Positions 23,672 through 34,151 are shown, counted from the first letter of the stretch. The stretch is DNA of 35,027 nt from Chitinophaga pinensis (GCA_943323675.2 CALPIR020000002.1:1-35027), one strand, 5' to 3'. Program-made: numbers and translations. Notes: a model not told the origin generated them from the sequence alone.

Positions 23672-26269
23672 ATGATTAGCATCAACAAAACATATTTATT
23701 GGCTTTTGCGGGTATAGTAGCAATTACTGCATGCAAAGTAAATAAAAACACTTCAGCATCAAACACTCCAACGCAAAAAAGTGCCATTAATACGGTAACC
23801 GTAAGGCCAGTAGTTAAAGGACCCTATCGTGAAACTGCAGAACGACATATTGATTTGGAGCACATGAAGCTTGCGGTGAGGTTTAATTATGAAAAACAAC
23901 ATGTGATTGGAAAGGCTATTTTAACCGTTCGTCCATATTTTTATGATTTAAAAACGGTGGAGTTAGATGCTCGTGGTTTTGAAATAAAACAAGTGGCTTT
24001 GCTAAATGGTATTGACACGCTTACACTAAAATATAACTATAATGGTGATAAGCTATTGGTGTTTTTGGATAAAACCTTTAACCGCAAACAAAGCTTTAAA
24101 TTATACATTGATTATGTTGCCATGCCCAATGAGATAAAAGGGTTGAAGGGTATTGCCATTAAAGATGATAAAGGGCTTTATTTTATAAATCCACTAGGTA
24201 CCGAAAAGGATAAGCCAAGGCAAATTTGGACACAAGGTGAGACACAGTCAAATTCTTGTTGGTTTCCGACTATTGATGCACCTAATGAGAAAATAACACA
24301 AGAGTTGGCCATTACTGTTGATGATAAAGACATTACATTAAGTAATGGGGAGTTGATGCTGAGTAAAAACAACCCTGATGGAACAAGAACTGATTTTTGG
24401 AAACAAAACAAACCGCATGCCCCTTATTTGGTAATGCTTGCTGTTGGCGAGTTCGCTCAGGTTAAAGATTATTGGCGCGATAGTATAGCCGTTGATTATT
24501 ATGTAGAACCTGCTTATAAAAAATATGCTAAAATGGTGTTCGGTAATACACCAGAAATGATGGAAGTTTTTAGTAAAAAATTAGGAGTTGATTATCCATG
24601 GAATAAATACAGCCAAATTGTGGTGCGCGATTTTGTGAGTGGGGCAATGGAGAATACATCTGCTGTTATTCATTACGATGCGCTTCAACACAATTACCGC
24701 GAACATTTGGATAATCCTCACGAAGACATTATTGCGCATGAGTTGTTTCACCATTGGTTTGGAGATTTGGTTACTTGCGAAAGTTGGAGCAATATTCCTT
24801 TAAACGAAAGTTTTGCCACTTATGGCGAATACATATGGCAAGAAAATAAGTACAGTTTAATGGAGGCTGATTGCGAGTTTAACAATAACTTAAGAGCATA
24901 CCTTAATCAAAAAAACAAGCATAAGGTTGAACCTATAAGATACCATTATGGTAGCCGAGATGATATGTTTGATGTGGTGAGTTACCAGAAGGGCAGTTTA
25001 ATCTTACACATGTTGCGCAAGCATATTGGTGATGAAGCTTTTTTTGAATCATTAAAATTATACCTAACAAAAAATGCCTATAAAACGGTGGAGTTAGCTG
25101 ATTTACGAATTGCTTTTGAAGAAGTAACTGGTAAAGATTTAAATTGGTTTTTTAACCAATGGTTTTTAAAATCGGGTCACCCCATACTTGATTACAAGTA
25201 TGAATACAATGATACCAAACAAACCGTAAAATTAACCATTACACAAAAGCAAGACAGTATTTTTGGTGTATATAAATTACCCATTAAAGTAGATCTATAT
25301 ACGAACAATGGTATTAAAAAAGAGAATATAAACTTAGTGGATAAACAACAAACATTTGAGTTTAATACCGACTCTAGAATTAAGTTTGTAAATGTTGATG
25401 CTGATAAGGCTTTATTAGCTCTTATTCAAGACAACAAACTTTCTAGCGAGTACAAAGCTGCAATTATGGAAACGCCATTGTTTATGGATAAACGCTATGC
25501 TGTGAATGCTTGGTTAGATAATATAGGTGATACCATTACAGCAGTTGATGAAGAGATTGTTAACTACCTATTAAGTCACGAATTCTGGGGAGTGCGAGAT
25601 ATGGGCTTGAGTGCAGTAGAAAAGTTACATCCAACAAATCGTATATTGTTTGATGCAAAACTTGCGGAGTTGGCTGTTAATGACGAAAAATCTTCAACTC
25701 GTGCAGAAGCAGTTGCTTTATTGGCTCAAAATAACCCAGCTAAACATTTGACGGTATATCAAAAGTCAATTAATGATTCGGCATACAGTGTTGTGGGTGC
25801 GGGATTACAAGCCATAGCAGATGTTGATTCTGTTTTGGTTAAAGAATACATCCGCAATTATACTGGAGTTAATAATGCTAAATTACAGTTAACCATTGCC
25901 AGTATTTTAGCCGATTATTCAAATACGGATGAAGTAAGTTATTTTGAAAGTTGGGTAGGTAAATTAGGTTTCCTTCGTTTCGCATTTATGAATCAATATG
26001 TTCAGTACTTACAAATGGCAGATAAAGCGGTTCAACAAAAAGCCATTCTAGGTTTAACTAATTTTTATAAATCAACTACCGATAAAGGCATGAAAAACCT
26101 AATGCCAACATGGATTAACTACATGCAAGCACCATGGAAAGACAGGCTAGCTAAGTTAGAGGAGCAGAAACAAAAAGCCAAAAAAGACGAAGTCAGATTA
26201 AAATTGATAGATGAGCAACTGTTGGATGTAAAGATGATGATAGACGCTTATCAAAGCATCTTAAAATAA
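23672..26269 (+). CDS. M1 family metallopeptidase, lipoprotein
   Basis: 865 residues. An N-terminal lipoprotein signal ends in the lipobox AITA-C21, so it is probably anchored in an envelope membrane. The N-terminal beta-saddle domain precedes the exopeptidase motif GAMEN (324-328) and the zinc site HELFH (H356, E357, H360) with the third ligand E379 in NESFATYGEY, spaced 18 residues after the HEXXH. The C-terminal third (about 580-865) is helical and probably ARM/HEAT-like, as in aminopeptidase N relatives. All catalytic residues are present, so an active zinc aminopeptidase acting on peptides in the periplasm or at the surface is expected. The HD-domain gene follows after 13 bases and may be cotranscribed. 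Confidence 0.93.
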   Translation: MISINKTYLLAFAGIVAITACKVNKNTSASNTPTQKSAINTVTVRPVVKGPYRETAERHIDLEHMKLAVRFNYEKQHVIGKAILTVRPYFYDLKTVELDARGFEIKQVALLNGIDTLTLKYNYNGDKLLVFLDKTFNRKQSFKLYIDYVAMPNEIKGLKGIAIKDDKGLYFINPLGTEKDKPRQIWTQGETQSNSCWFPTIDAPNEKITQELAITVDDKDITLSNGELMLSKNNPDGTRTDFWKQNKPHAPYLVMLAVGEFAQVKDYWRDSIAVDYYVEPAYKKYAKMVFGNTPEMMEVFSKKLGVDYPWNKYSQIVVRDFVSGAMENTSAVIHYDALQHNYREHLDNPHEDIIAHELFHHWFGDLVTCESWSNIPLNESFATYGEYIWQENKYSLMEADCEFNNNLRAYLNQKNKHKVEPIRYHYGSRDDMFDVVSYQKGSLILHMLRKHIGDEAFFESLKLYLTKNAYKTVELADLRIAFEEVTGKDLNWFFNQWFLKSGHPILDYKYEYNDTKQTVKLTITQKQDSIFGVYKLPIKVDLYTNNGIKKENINLVDKQQTFEFNTDSRIKFVNVDADKALLALIQDNKLSSEYKAAIMETPLFMDKRYAVNAWLDNIGDTITAVDEEIVNYLLSHEFWGVRDMGLSAVEKLHPTNRILFDAKLAELAVNDEKSSTRAEAVALLAQNNPAKHLTVYQKSINDSAYSVVGAGLQAIADVDSVLVKEYIRNYTGVNNAKLQLTIASILADYSNTDEVSYFESWVGKLGFLRFAFMNQYVQYLQMADKAVQQKAILGLTNFYKSTTDKGMKNLMPTWINYMQAPWKDRLAKLEEQKQKAKKDEVRLKLIDEQLLDVKMMIDAYQSILK

Positions 26270-26282
26270 AGTATTAATTGGA

Positions 26283-26927
26283 GTGAGCTGGACAGAGAAA
26301 ACGGAATTTTTTGTAAAACAAGAACTCCAAAATGCAGAAGGGGGCCATGATTGGTGGCATATTTATAGGGTTTGGCAAAATGCTAAAACCATTTCGCGAG
26401 CAGAAAATGTTGATATTTTGGTGGTAGAATTAGCAGCCTTACTGCATGATATTGCGGATTCAAAGTTTTATGGTGGTGATGAAAATATAGGCCCTAATAA
26501 AGCACATCAGTTTTTATCAGAAATTGGCGTTCCTCTTGATGTGATTGTGCATGTGGTTAACATCATCAAGCATATGTCTTTTAAACAAACGTTTGGTGAG
26601 GCAGGATTTTCATCACAGGAAATGCGTGTGGTGCAAGATGCCGATAGGTTAGACGCAATTGGCGCAATTGGAATTGCACGAACATTTAATTACGGAGGCT
26701 TTAAAAATAGATTAATTTTTCATCCAGATATTAAACCCCAAAATTATGCTGATGTAGCATCTTATAAAAATACAACAGCACCTACAATAAATCATTTTTA
26801 CGAAAAGTTGTTGTTGTTAAAAGATGCGATGCATACTTCAACTGGTAAGCAATTGGCAGAAAACCGACATGCTTTTATGGAGCAATTTTTAGCTCAGTTT
26901 TATAAAGAGTGGGAGGGAACTAGTTAA
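26283..26927 (+). CDS. HD-domain phosphohydrolase (YedJ-like)
   Basis: 214 residues. The start is GTG (26283), chosen because the frame contains no ATG before the conserved N-terminal HD-fold helix; the codon sits 13 bases after the preceding stop, with GGAG immediately upstream. Metal-binding motifs of the HD superfamily are H22-D23 (GGHDWWHIYRV), H55-D56 (ALLHDIADSKF) and D119 in QDADRLDAIGAIGIART, the last being diagnostic for the YedJ-like subgroup. It is a cytoplasmic metal-dependent phosphohydrolase of unknown substrate, possibly a nucleotide. Its stop codon overlaps the stop of the convergent periplasmic-binding protein by 8 bases. Confidence 0.87.
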   Translation: MSWTEKTEFFVKQELQNAEGGHDWWHIYRVWQNAKTISRAENVDILVVELAALLHDIADSKFYGGDENIGPNKAHQFLSEIGVPLDVIVHVVNIIKHMSFKQTFGEAGFSSQEMRVVQDADRLDAIGAIGIARTFNYGGFKNRLIFHPDIKPQNYADVASYKNTTAPTINHFYEKLLLLKDAMHTSTGKQLAENRHAFMEQFLAQFYKEWEGTS

Positions 26928-28038
26928 CTTTTTTAAGAGCGTAGTTATCTAATTTAAGTAAATTTAAGTACCCTGTTTGGTAGCTGTTATTTTCTTTATA
27001 TTTTACAAAATTAAAGCGAGTACCCAGTGCAGGTATGTTTTTATCAGCTAATTTATCCATCAACTTTTTGCCATTTTGATTCAAAGCATCAGTAAATAGT
27101 AACATTTGGTCGTAACCTTTTATAGCTGCTTCGGTTGGTTCGGTGCTAAAACGTTCGCGGTACTTCACCACAAATTGTTTTACTTCATCACGGGTATAAT
27201 CTGCATAAAACGGACTAAACACCGATAGGTTAACACGTTGGTATAAGTTATAATCTACATTCTTGAAATCAAACCATTGCATTAATCCATAGGTTGTTAA
27301 TTTATAAATGGTTGATGTATCGCCCGTGTTGCGAAGGGTGCCATTAACTGCACCTTCTTGTGTTGCTGCAACCACTATGTGATTTGCATTTAAATTTGAC
27401 GTGTATAATTTTAAGTCAAGTGCTGGGTTATATTCCAATACCCTTAATCGCAATTTTTTATTAGCTGCTATGGTTTTAAATGCTTGTCCTAGGCTTTTAC
27501 CAACTATAGATTTGTCATATACAACAATAATATTTGCAGCGGTGTCTACGCTTAATATTTGTTTTAAAATAATACCTGCGTATACTGGTAAATCAGGGTT
27601 TGCTGATATCCAATAAGGATCATCCAATTTAATTTTACTAAACGTCATTAAAGGCGAAACGTGGTATACTTCATTTTTTTTGCAAAACTGAGACAAGACT
27701 TGATTTCCACCTTGGCGGACTGGACCTAAAATAAGTTCACTTTCTTTAAATGCAATTGTTTGCATAATGCGTAACATGGTTAGGCTATCATTCTCTGTAT
27801 CGAATACATTCAATCTTAACTTAACACCTGCACGCTCAAGCGAGTCTAATGCGATAAGCGCTCCTTGGTAATATTCTCTGCAAATATTGCCCAATTCTGC
27901 ATCCTTGTAAGTAGAGTTTGTAAGGATTTGTTTACTGCAGAATGGTAACAGTAAGCTAATATTATTGGCTTTTTTATTTTGTGCCGATAACTGAAATGCA
28001 GCAAACGTAAATATGATCGCAACAACAAAGTGTTTCAT
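26920..28038 (-). CDS. Periplasmic-binding-fold (LpoA/Leu-Ile-Val-binding-like) protein
   Basis: 372 residues from the ATG at 28038, which gives a clean signal peptide ending QLSAQ; a TTG one codon upstream is an unlikely alternative. The mature protein looks like a type I periplasmic-binding fold: ISLLLPFCS, YYQGALIALDSLERAG, VFDTEND, ILGPVRQGGNQVLSQFC, HVSPLMTF, then IIVVYDKS and a second lobe ending in GYDQMLLFTDALNQNG. Bacteroidota often attach this fold to LysM domains; no LysM is present here. No transporter permease or ATPase is nearby, so a role like LpoA, which stimulates peptidoglycan synthases, is as likely as solute uptake. It is last in the run of envelope genes. Confidence 0.7.
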   Translation of the reverse strand: MKHFVVAIIFTFAAFQLSAQNKKANNISLLLPFCSKQILTNSTYKDAELGNICREYYQGALIALDSLERAGVKLRLNVFDTENDSLTMLRIMQTIAFKESELILGPVRQGGNQVLSQFCKKNEVYHVSPLMTFSKIKLDDPYWISANPDLPVYAGIILKQILSVDTAANIIVVYDKSIVGKSLGQAFKTIAANKKLRLRVLEYNPALDLKLYTSNLNANHIVVAATQEGAVNGTLRNTGDTSTIYKLTTYGLMQWFDFKNVDYNLYQRVNLSVFSPFYADYTRDEVKQFVVKYRERFSTEPTEAAIKGYDQMLLFTDALNQNGKKLMDKLADKNIPALGTRFNFVKYKENNSYQTGYLNLLKLDNYALKKVN

Positions 28039-28090
28039 CAAAATAATTTATAAATGGGTAATTAATAGTGCAATGATAAAGTTAAAGATA

Positions 28091-29320
28091 CTATTCTTTA
28101 ACTGTTAATACCCAGGCCTCAGGGTTTTCGGTAGATTTAATGCTATCCATTAACCTTAAAGCTTCTTCGCGTGAGCCTAATTTGCCGTAACTAACGCGGT
28201 TACAATTAATTTTTTTGTTTAAAAGTAATTGCGCGTCAAATCCTTTAGATTTAAGCAGGTTATAATATTTACGGGCATTGGCTTCGTTACAAAATACACC
28301 ACCAATGATATGGAAAGAAAGGGTGGCACTATTATTTTCTGCAATTACAACTTCGCTTTTAGTGTTCGCAATAACAACATGATTTGTCTCAATTTCTGGT
28401 TGTGAACCTTGAACAACATCAGCTTCAATTAAATTGCCATCTTGGTTAAAGGTATAACCACCAAATTTGGGCGCACTTTTATTACTGTATGCAAATGCTT
28501 CTGCTATGTTTAATGTGGTGCTTGCATAAAGCAAAGAACTGTCAGTTAACTCGGCAACAGGTTGTTCAGGAACTTTAGTAGCAATGGTAACCTCGGGAAT
28601 ATGATTAACTTGAGGTTGTTCTGGATTACTAATAGATGACGGTTGATTTTCACTAGCCATTAATGAATCAAACCAAGAATGTACACCCGTTGTACTAATT
28701 TTAGCACCACCAATTAAGTCGGTATTGGTTAGGAAAATATAGGCATTTAAACCTAACATTACCACCAAAACAGCTGTCAATGCTTTTAGCGCAACATTTT
28801 TTGCACGTTGTTTTTTACCAATAGGTGCGGTATTTTTTCTGTCTTTAAATAATCGTGTTCGTTTGGTCCCTATTGCCAAATCAATTACTGGTGTTGCTTG
28901 TAATGGCAACAAACCAAAGGACGCGTACAAATACGTATTGTGTTTACTTGGTAAGAATACATAATTAGCTTCAGCATTAAGGCGGAAAATACCAAAAGCA
29001 TCAATTTCGATCTGTTTAACAAGTTCTAATTTATTTTTAAACTCAGTTATAACATCATCAATTGCTTTCAATGCATCGTTGTAAGTTAAACCATTATTTT
29101 GAGCTACAGTTTGTGCAAGTAGCCCATCGTTACTTTTTAAGTTTTGGTTAAACATTACCCTGCGGGCAGGCGGGGTTATGATGTGCGATACTTGGTCTAT
29201 TCGTGCATTTTCGGGATTACACACAAAGCCGCCAAAGTTTGGCATAATCACACAATCGTGCTTATGCAACAACTCTTTAACGCTGTTCCAGATGGTTTGT
29301 GATGTAATTTGAGCTGACAT
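28091..29320 (-). CDS. CCDC81-type HU domain / SPOR domain membrane protein
   Basis: 409 residues from the ATG at 29320; the open frame reaches four codons further only through TTG. Residues about 1-60 and 65-140 form the paired CCDC81-like prokaryotic HU domains (HDCVIMPNFGGFVCN, GLLAQTVAQNNGLTYNDAL, IEIDAFGIFRLN). A single membrane helix lies at about 176-197 (ALKALTAVLVVMLGLNAYIF). A low-complexity linker with many E, P and Q residues leads to a C-terminal SPOR domain (336-409: FHIIGGVFCNEANARKYYN, CNRVSYGKLGSREEALRLM). SPOR domains bind denuded glycan strands at the division septum, so the protein probably links the cytoplasm to septal peptidoglycan. What the HU part binds is unknown. Confidence 0.88.
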   Translation of the reverse strand: MSAQITSQTIWNSVKELLHKHDCVIMPNFGGFVCNPENARIDQVSHIITPPARRVMFNQNLKSNDGLLAQTVAQNNGLTYNDALKAIDDVITEFKNKLELVKQIEIDAFGIFRLNAEANYVFLPSKHNTYLYASFGLLPLQATPVIDLAIGTKRTRLFKDRKNTAPIGKKQRAKNVALKALTAVLVVMLGLNAYIFLTNTDLIGGAKISTTGVHSWFDSLMASENQPSSISNPEQPQVNHIPEVTIATKVPEQPVAELTDSSLLYASTTLNIAEAFAYSNKSAPKFGGYTFNQDGNLIEADVVQGSQPEIETNHVVIANTKSEVVIAENNSATLSFHIIGGVFCNEANARKYYNLLKSKGFDAQLLLNKKINCNRVSYGKLGSREEALRLMDSIKSTENPEAWVLTVKE

Positions 29321-29395
29321 ATTCAACCGCAAAATATGAAGCCTGCCTCAGTTAAACAAACTCGAAGGCGATTTTTAATATAAATGCGCCTATTA

Positions 29396-31012
29396 TCAGA
29401 AGGTTACACTTAATCCGCCTAAAATATTCAATCCATAAACCTTGTGATCGTACCAACGCTGATATTGGTTGTTGGTTAAATTGTTCATTATTAGGAATAA
29501 GCCAACGTTTTTAGTGTAGCGATAGTCAATACTTATGTTTAAGTCCGTAATGGCGTTTAAATTAAATTCTTTCTTTTCTGTTAGTTCAATTGATTTACGT
29601 TTATTCATTGTATAAACATCAGCGCGAATAATAAACTTACTGCCAATGTTGTATAAAATACTAGTACGTGTGGTAAAAGTTGGTCGGCTAAATGGTTGGG
29701 TAATTTTTAGTGAATAAGCATAATAATTCATCACAAAATTTAAATGAAACTTATCTCCAAACTCATGGTTTAGTTCTGCTTTGATGTTGCTTAAACTAGC
29801 ATTTGTGGTATCAAAAATAGTGGTTTGTCCGCGCGATGTATTATCAAATCCATAAAACAATAAGTTACGCAATTTTGCATGCGAAAACTGCAACATGAAA
29901 CTGGTTTGTCCGCTGATTTCGCCTTTAAAGCCGCCATAAATTTCAAACTTATTCTCCGTATTTAACAATGAAAAATTACTAATAAATGGATTTTCGTTCA
30001 CTAATCCACGATATGTTGTACGATTTAGTTTACCTGTTATACCAGTATATGCAGTAATTGTTTTTGGTGTAACTTGGTAAGCAGCCTCCGCCTTAGGAAA
30101 AAAGAAAAAGTTAGTTCCTTGGCTATCATTTAAAAAAGTTGAATTAAATCCAATTTTGATAAATGCTTTTGGGAATGTTAGTGTGTACTCTGGGTTAATA
30201 TCAACAAATACGCGGTTGTATTCGTACAATTTGGTTTTGGTATTGTTGGTGTTCACACCAATGCCAACTTCAAGCGGGTTACCATTAATACGTTTCGAAA
30301 AGTTTCCGTTAAGTTTAAAATCGTTTTCAATGCTTTCATTATTATCTATAAAGTTGTAAAAATTGGCATCTAAATTAAATTTCAATTTGGCTGTATCTTT
30401 AATAATATTGCTATAGCCAGCATGTACATCTAAAACTGCGTATTGTCTGCGTAAATCATTCTTTTTAATGTCAATGGTTTGTGGTTGATACCCGTAATAA
30501 TGTATTACATTTCTGTTAAACGCCACATCGGTTGTTACGGCACCTTTGCCCATAAAACGTTTGCCCCAAAGTTTAAGTGCATTATTACTAAACGCACGTT
30601 TATCATCAGGATTTGCACTAAAGTGTTTTACATACACTCCCGCTTGAGAAGTTTTATTTCTTACTGTGGTTAAGTATGCTTCAATGATGGGCGAACTGTA
30701 ATTGCCATAGCCTAACCTAAAATAGTTGTTTTTAAGTTTGGGTAATAATGCGGTACCCATTGCAAGTGGCTTGATGGTATAAATAGTTGGATCAGCATTA
30801 AGCTTTACATTAGGTAATGTATAATCTAATTTAGGAGCCTTTACTTCTGGTACTTCAGGATTGGGGTTACTTGGTATTTTTATAATATCCGTGAGTGTTG
30901 GCTTAAAATCTTTTATCACATCAAACTCGTTGTTGCGCAATGTATCTTGGGCAAAGCCAGTATTTACCAAAAGTATTAACGCAAATGCTGATATCGTTTT
31001 TTTTATACTCAT
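29396..31012 (-). CDS. TonB-receptor-like outer-membrane barrel without plug
   Basis: 538 residues with a signal peptide (about 1-21, ending TGFAQ). A short proline-rich N-terminal section (PSNPNPEVPEVKAPKLDYTLP) replaces the plug and carboxypeptidase-like domains of true TonB-dependent receptors. The remainder is a repeating amphipathic beta pattern ending in the aromatic C-terminus GLNILGGLSVTF, with receptor-like strands such as NVGLFLIMNNLTNNQYQRW. Without a plug or TonB box it probably is not an energised transporter. It lies 40 bases after the TPR gene in the same direction, a pairing I remember from other Bacteroidota. It may be a structural or assembly component. Confidence 0.8.
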   Translation of the reverse strand: MSIKKTISAFALILLVNTGFAQDTLRNNEFDVIKDFKPTLTDIIKIPSNPNPEVPEVKAPKLDYTLPNVKLNADPTIYTIKPLAMGTALLPKLKNNYFRLGYGNYSSPIIEAYLTTVRNKTSQAGVYVKHFSANPDDKRAFSNNALKLWGKRFMGKGAVTTDVAFNRNVIHYYGYQPQTIDIKKNDLRRQYAVLDVHAGYSNIIKDTAKLKFNLDANFYNFIDNNESIENDFKLNGNFSKRINGNPLEVGIGVNTNNTKTKLYEYNRVFVDINPEYTLTFPKAFIKIGFNSTFLNDSQGTNFFFFPKAEAAYQVTPKTITAYTGITGKLNRTTYRGLVNENPFISNFSLLNTENKFEIYGGFKGEISGQTSFMLQFSHAKLRNLLFYGFDNTSRGQTTIFDTTNASLSNIKAELNHEFGDKFHLNFVMNYYAYSLKITQPFSRPTFTTRTSILYNIGSKFIIRADVYTMNKRKSIELTEKKEFNLNAITDLNISIDYRYTKNVGLFLIMNNLTNNQYQRWYDHKVYGLNILGGLSVTF

Positions 31013-31052
31013 GCTATTTTAAATGATGTATTGATTGTTGATGAGTTAGTGA

Positions 31053-34000
31053 TTATAATTTTTCAATTTCTTTTTCTGTAATTACAGGAGGTTTAGGTTT
31101 TCCTGCTTCTTCCTCTGCAATTATTTGTTTTAACCTGTCAATTGCTGCGGTTTTATTTATACCATCGTCAAGGTTTTCAATTAAACTCTGTAAGGTAGCT
31201 TTAGCTTGAAAATTATCTTTTTGAGCGTGATAAATTTCAGCTAAAAGTAAAAAAGCTTTTTCATACCATTTGTTGTAGCTGGCGTATTTTTCTGATATTT
31301 CAAATACTGTTTTTTTACTGCCGTTATAGTCTTTTTTGGTGAATTGAATATATGCTACATGGTATTTAGCTTCTGCTGCATAAACGTTTTTGGTTTCTTT
31401 TATTAAATAATTCCACCCCACCAATGCGCTGTCGTATTGGTTAGTGCCCATATAAAAACGTGCAATATTTAAATTAGCATCTAATAATCCATCTTTAGTA
31501 CTTAAACCAGAATTGGCATATTTAAATGAATACATAGCTGCAGTATCTATAGAGAAAGCTGTCATGGTTGTTTTCATCATACCAGTAACTGCAACTTGTA
31601 AATTTTCTCTACCACTAGCTATTCGTTCTAATGCACTGTAATATTCAAATGCTTTACGCCATTGTTTCTTGTTGTAGCAGAGTACAGCTGTTTGTCGAGT
31701 TGCTCGTTCTGTATAGTCATTGCGATTTTGGTTGGCTACATATTCATAGCAAATCAACGCATCATCCATATTCTTTAATTTAAAATCACACTCAGCTTTG
31801 TAATAGTTGGCTTTTAAAATAAAGAATCCACCGCCAAAACGATTGATGTATGAGCCAAATAATTTACTGGCTTTTATACAGTCACCATTTTTATATTGAT
31901 TAAAAGCGGCCTCATAACTAATGCTATCTTGGTAAGTAGGAGAAACTACAACACATGATGCTGATTTGATAAAATCAAGGTATTCGTCAGTTTCACCTTT
32001 GTTTATGTATATGTTTTTAACCACAGCAAGTGCTTCTCTTGCCTCATCTGTATTACAATAATCTGTAGCTAAGATTTTAAACGTAGCCAATGCTTCGTTG
32101 TCATCACCATTGTTGTAATAGGCTAAACCTTTATACTGTATGGCTTTTCTGATGTACATACTTCGCGGATAGTTTTTAATGATGTTGTCAAATCCGTTTA
32201 CTGCTGCAGTATAGTTTTCTGTTTGAAGATTTACGTTTGCAATTTCAAATAGCGCATCATCAATATATGGAGATTTTTTATAGTTGTTGATGATGTTTTG
32301 AAGGGCATTGATTTTATCTGTAGGCCTACTTAATAGCCCGTAAATCATAGCTTTTTGGTATAAAGCATAATCACTTCCATTTAATTTTTTTGCAACAATC
32401 ATTTCGTAATGATCTATTGCGCGGTTATATTCTTTGGCTACAAAGTAACAATCTGCTACACGCATTGCTGCGTCAGTATATAATTCAGGGCTATTTTGCG
32501 CATGACTACTTTCTAAAAACTTTTTAAAGTTGGCAACACCCTCTGCGTAGTTTTCTAATTTTATATTACAATATCCTAAATTATAAAATGCTAGCGGATA
32601 GAACCGAGTGAATTTCACTTCATTTTCATATTTTAAAAACGATTTGTAATGTGATTCAGATTCCTTGAACTTACCTTGTTTGTAGTGCATTTCTGCTTGC
32701 CAGAAATAAGACAATGCGTAAAGTTTTTTATCATCATCCATCGTTTGCGATTTGATGAAATATTCGTCTGCAACTTGGTAATTGTTATTTAAATATTGCT
32801 CTTCAGCAAAGTAATATAATACACGTTGGTAAGCCTCTTTGTTGTCTTGGGTAGGTTTTTTTATACTTTCTATAACTGCTATAGCTTGTTTATAGTTACG
32901 TGTACTCATTAGTAAATCGCCTAAAACACCACGAGCTTCGTCAATATATTGGCTTTCGGGGTAATCGTTCACAAACTTCACAAAGTCTTTTAATGCATCT
33001 GCTTGGTTTAACTCGTAACTTATTTTGGCATAATTAAACAGTGCCAATTCGGTAATATGCTGATCAAACTTTAGTTTGTATGCTCTATCGAAAGCTAATC
33101 GAGCAGAAGGTTTTTTATCAGTTTTTATGTAACACTCTGCAAGGTGAAAGTGTGCAAATTGTGAAGTGGTATCTTGTTTATCCGTAATGCGTGTAAACTG
33201 CTCAATAGCTTTATCGTATTTGCCGTTGTTAAAATAGGCGTAACCTAAACGATATATATCCTTACTATTTAATTGTATGGGTGGATTTGCATTGTAAGTC
33301 TCCAGGTAGGGAAGTGCTTTCGCATATTCGTTTAGGTTAAAATAACTTTGTCCAACAATACCCGCTACATCATCAGCAACATCTTTATTGTTTATACTAT
33401 CGGCAAAAGCTACAACTTGTTTATACTGTTTACGAGTAAATAATATTTGAGCGATATATACTTGCGATAATGGACCAAATATTTTACTGCTTTTTATGCG
33501 GTAAAAATGGGTTAATGCTTCATCATAATTACCATCTTTGTATACCACATATCCATAATAATAATTTGCAGGGTCGTAGTATTTGTTTTTTTCGTCTTTT
33601 ATGTTTTTAAACGACAATTTACTTTCGGTAAATTTATCCGTTTTAAAATAACAGTAACCCTTTATAAACCAGTATTCATCAGCTTCTTCATTGGTTAAAC
33701 TCAACGCATCTACTTGTTCTAAATGCTGTACTGCACGTTTGTTGTCTTTTGATCGGTAAAAGTATCTGCCTAATTGAAAGTAAGCTAACTTTGCTTTTGG
33801 ATTCTCTGGGAAGTTCTGATAAACGTAACTAAGTTTTGCTATGGCATCTGCATTAAATAATTCCATGGCGCAAACTCCAGAGTAGTAGTGTGCATTTATC
33901 ACACTTTCTCTATCTGTACTTTGTATTATGTATTGGTCAAATAATTGCTGAGCCGCTGCGTATTTCTCTTTGTAAAAAAGTTCATAAGCTTCTTTGTACG

Positions 34001-34097
34001 TTTTATAACGGTGTTCGTTATTTAACGTTTGTTGTGCTTTGGCAACATGCGAAAAGCCAATAAATATCAAAAGGTATAAAATGCTTTTTAACTTCAT
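31053..34097 (-). CDS. Large tetratricopeptide-repeat protein, secreted
   Basis: 1014 residues with a signal peptide ending HVAKAQ. Almost the whole length is tandem TPR helices with the A-x3-Y-x2-G pattern, for example AYFQLGRYFYRSKDNKRAVQ, YRLGYAYFNNGKYDKAIEQF, FYNLGYCNIKLENYAEGVAN and ADCYFVAKEYNRAIDHYEM. Repeated YPES/YP-type ends resemble the YbgF/CpoB and BamD style of TPR. A short acidic tail (EEEAGKPKPPVITEKEIEKL) ends the protein. It has no catalytic domain and should act as a periplasmic scaffold. Cotranscription with the barrel protein and the HU/SPOR protein suggests a link to envelope assembly or division, which is inference. Confidence 0.88.
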   Translation of the reverse strand: MKLKSILYLLIFIGFSHVAKAQQTLNNEHRYKTYKEAYELFYKEKYAAAQQLFDQYIIQSTDRESVINAHYYSGVCAMELFNADAIAKLSYVYQNFPENPKAKLAYFQLGRYFYRSKDNKRAVQHLEQVDALSLTNEEADEYWFIKGYCYFKTDKFTESKLSFKNIKDEKNKYYDPANYYYGYVVYKDGNYDEALTHFYRIKSSKIFGPLSQVYIAQILFTRKQYKQVVAFADSINNKDVADDVAGIVGQSYFNLNEYAKALPYLETYNANPPIQLNSKDIYRLGYAYFNNGKYDKAIEQFTRITDKQDTTSQFAHFHLAECYIKTDKKPSARLAFDRAYKLKFDQHITELALFNYAKISYELNQADALKDFVKFVNDYPESQYIDEARGVLGDLLMSTRNYKQAIAVIESIKKPTQDNKEAYQRVLYYFAEEQYLNNNYQVADEYFIKSQTMDDDKKLYALSYFWQAEMHYKQGKFKESESHYKSFLKYENEVKFTRFYPLAFYNLGYCNIKLENYAEGVANFKKFLESSHAQNSPELYTDAAMRVADCYFVAKEYNRAIDHYEMIVAKKLNGSDYALYQKAMIYGLLSRPTDKINALQNIINNYKKSPYIDDALFEIANVNLQTENYTAAVNGFDNIIKNYPRSMYIRKAIQYKGLAYYNNGDDNEALATFKILATDYCNTDEAREALAVVKNIYINKGETDEYLDFIKSASCVVVSPTYQDSISYEAAFNQYKNGDCIKASKLFGSYINRFGGGFFILKANYYKAECDFKLKNMDDALICYEYVANQNRNDYTERATRQTAVLCYNKKQWRKAFEYYSALERIASGRENLQVAVTGMMKTTMTAFSIDTAAMYSFKYANSGLSTKDGLLDANLNIARFYMGTNQYDSALVGWNYLIKETKNVYAAEAKYHVAYIQFTKKDYNGSKKTVFEISEKYASYNKWYEKAFLLLAEIYHAQKDNFQAKATLQSLIENLDDGINKTAAIDRLKQIIAEEEAGKPKPPVITEKEIEKL

Positions 34098-34151
34098 AAC
34101 GTTTAATCTTAAATATGATTAACGCCACCGAATCTAAAAGCTATACCAATT

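Noticed and set aside
29330..29364. TTTG-N20-TATTTTG as promoter of the HU/SPOR gene
   Set aside because: It would start transcription only a few bases from the ATG, and the box is one base short of consensus.
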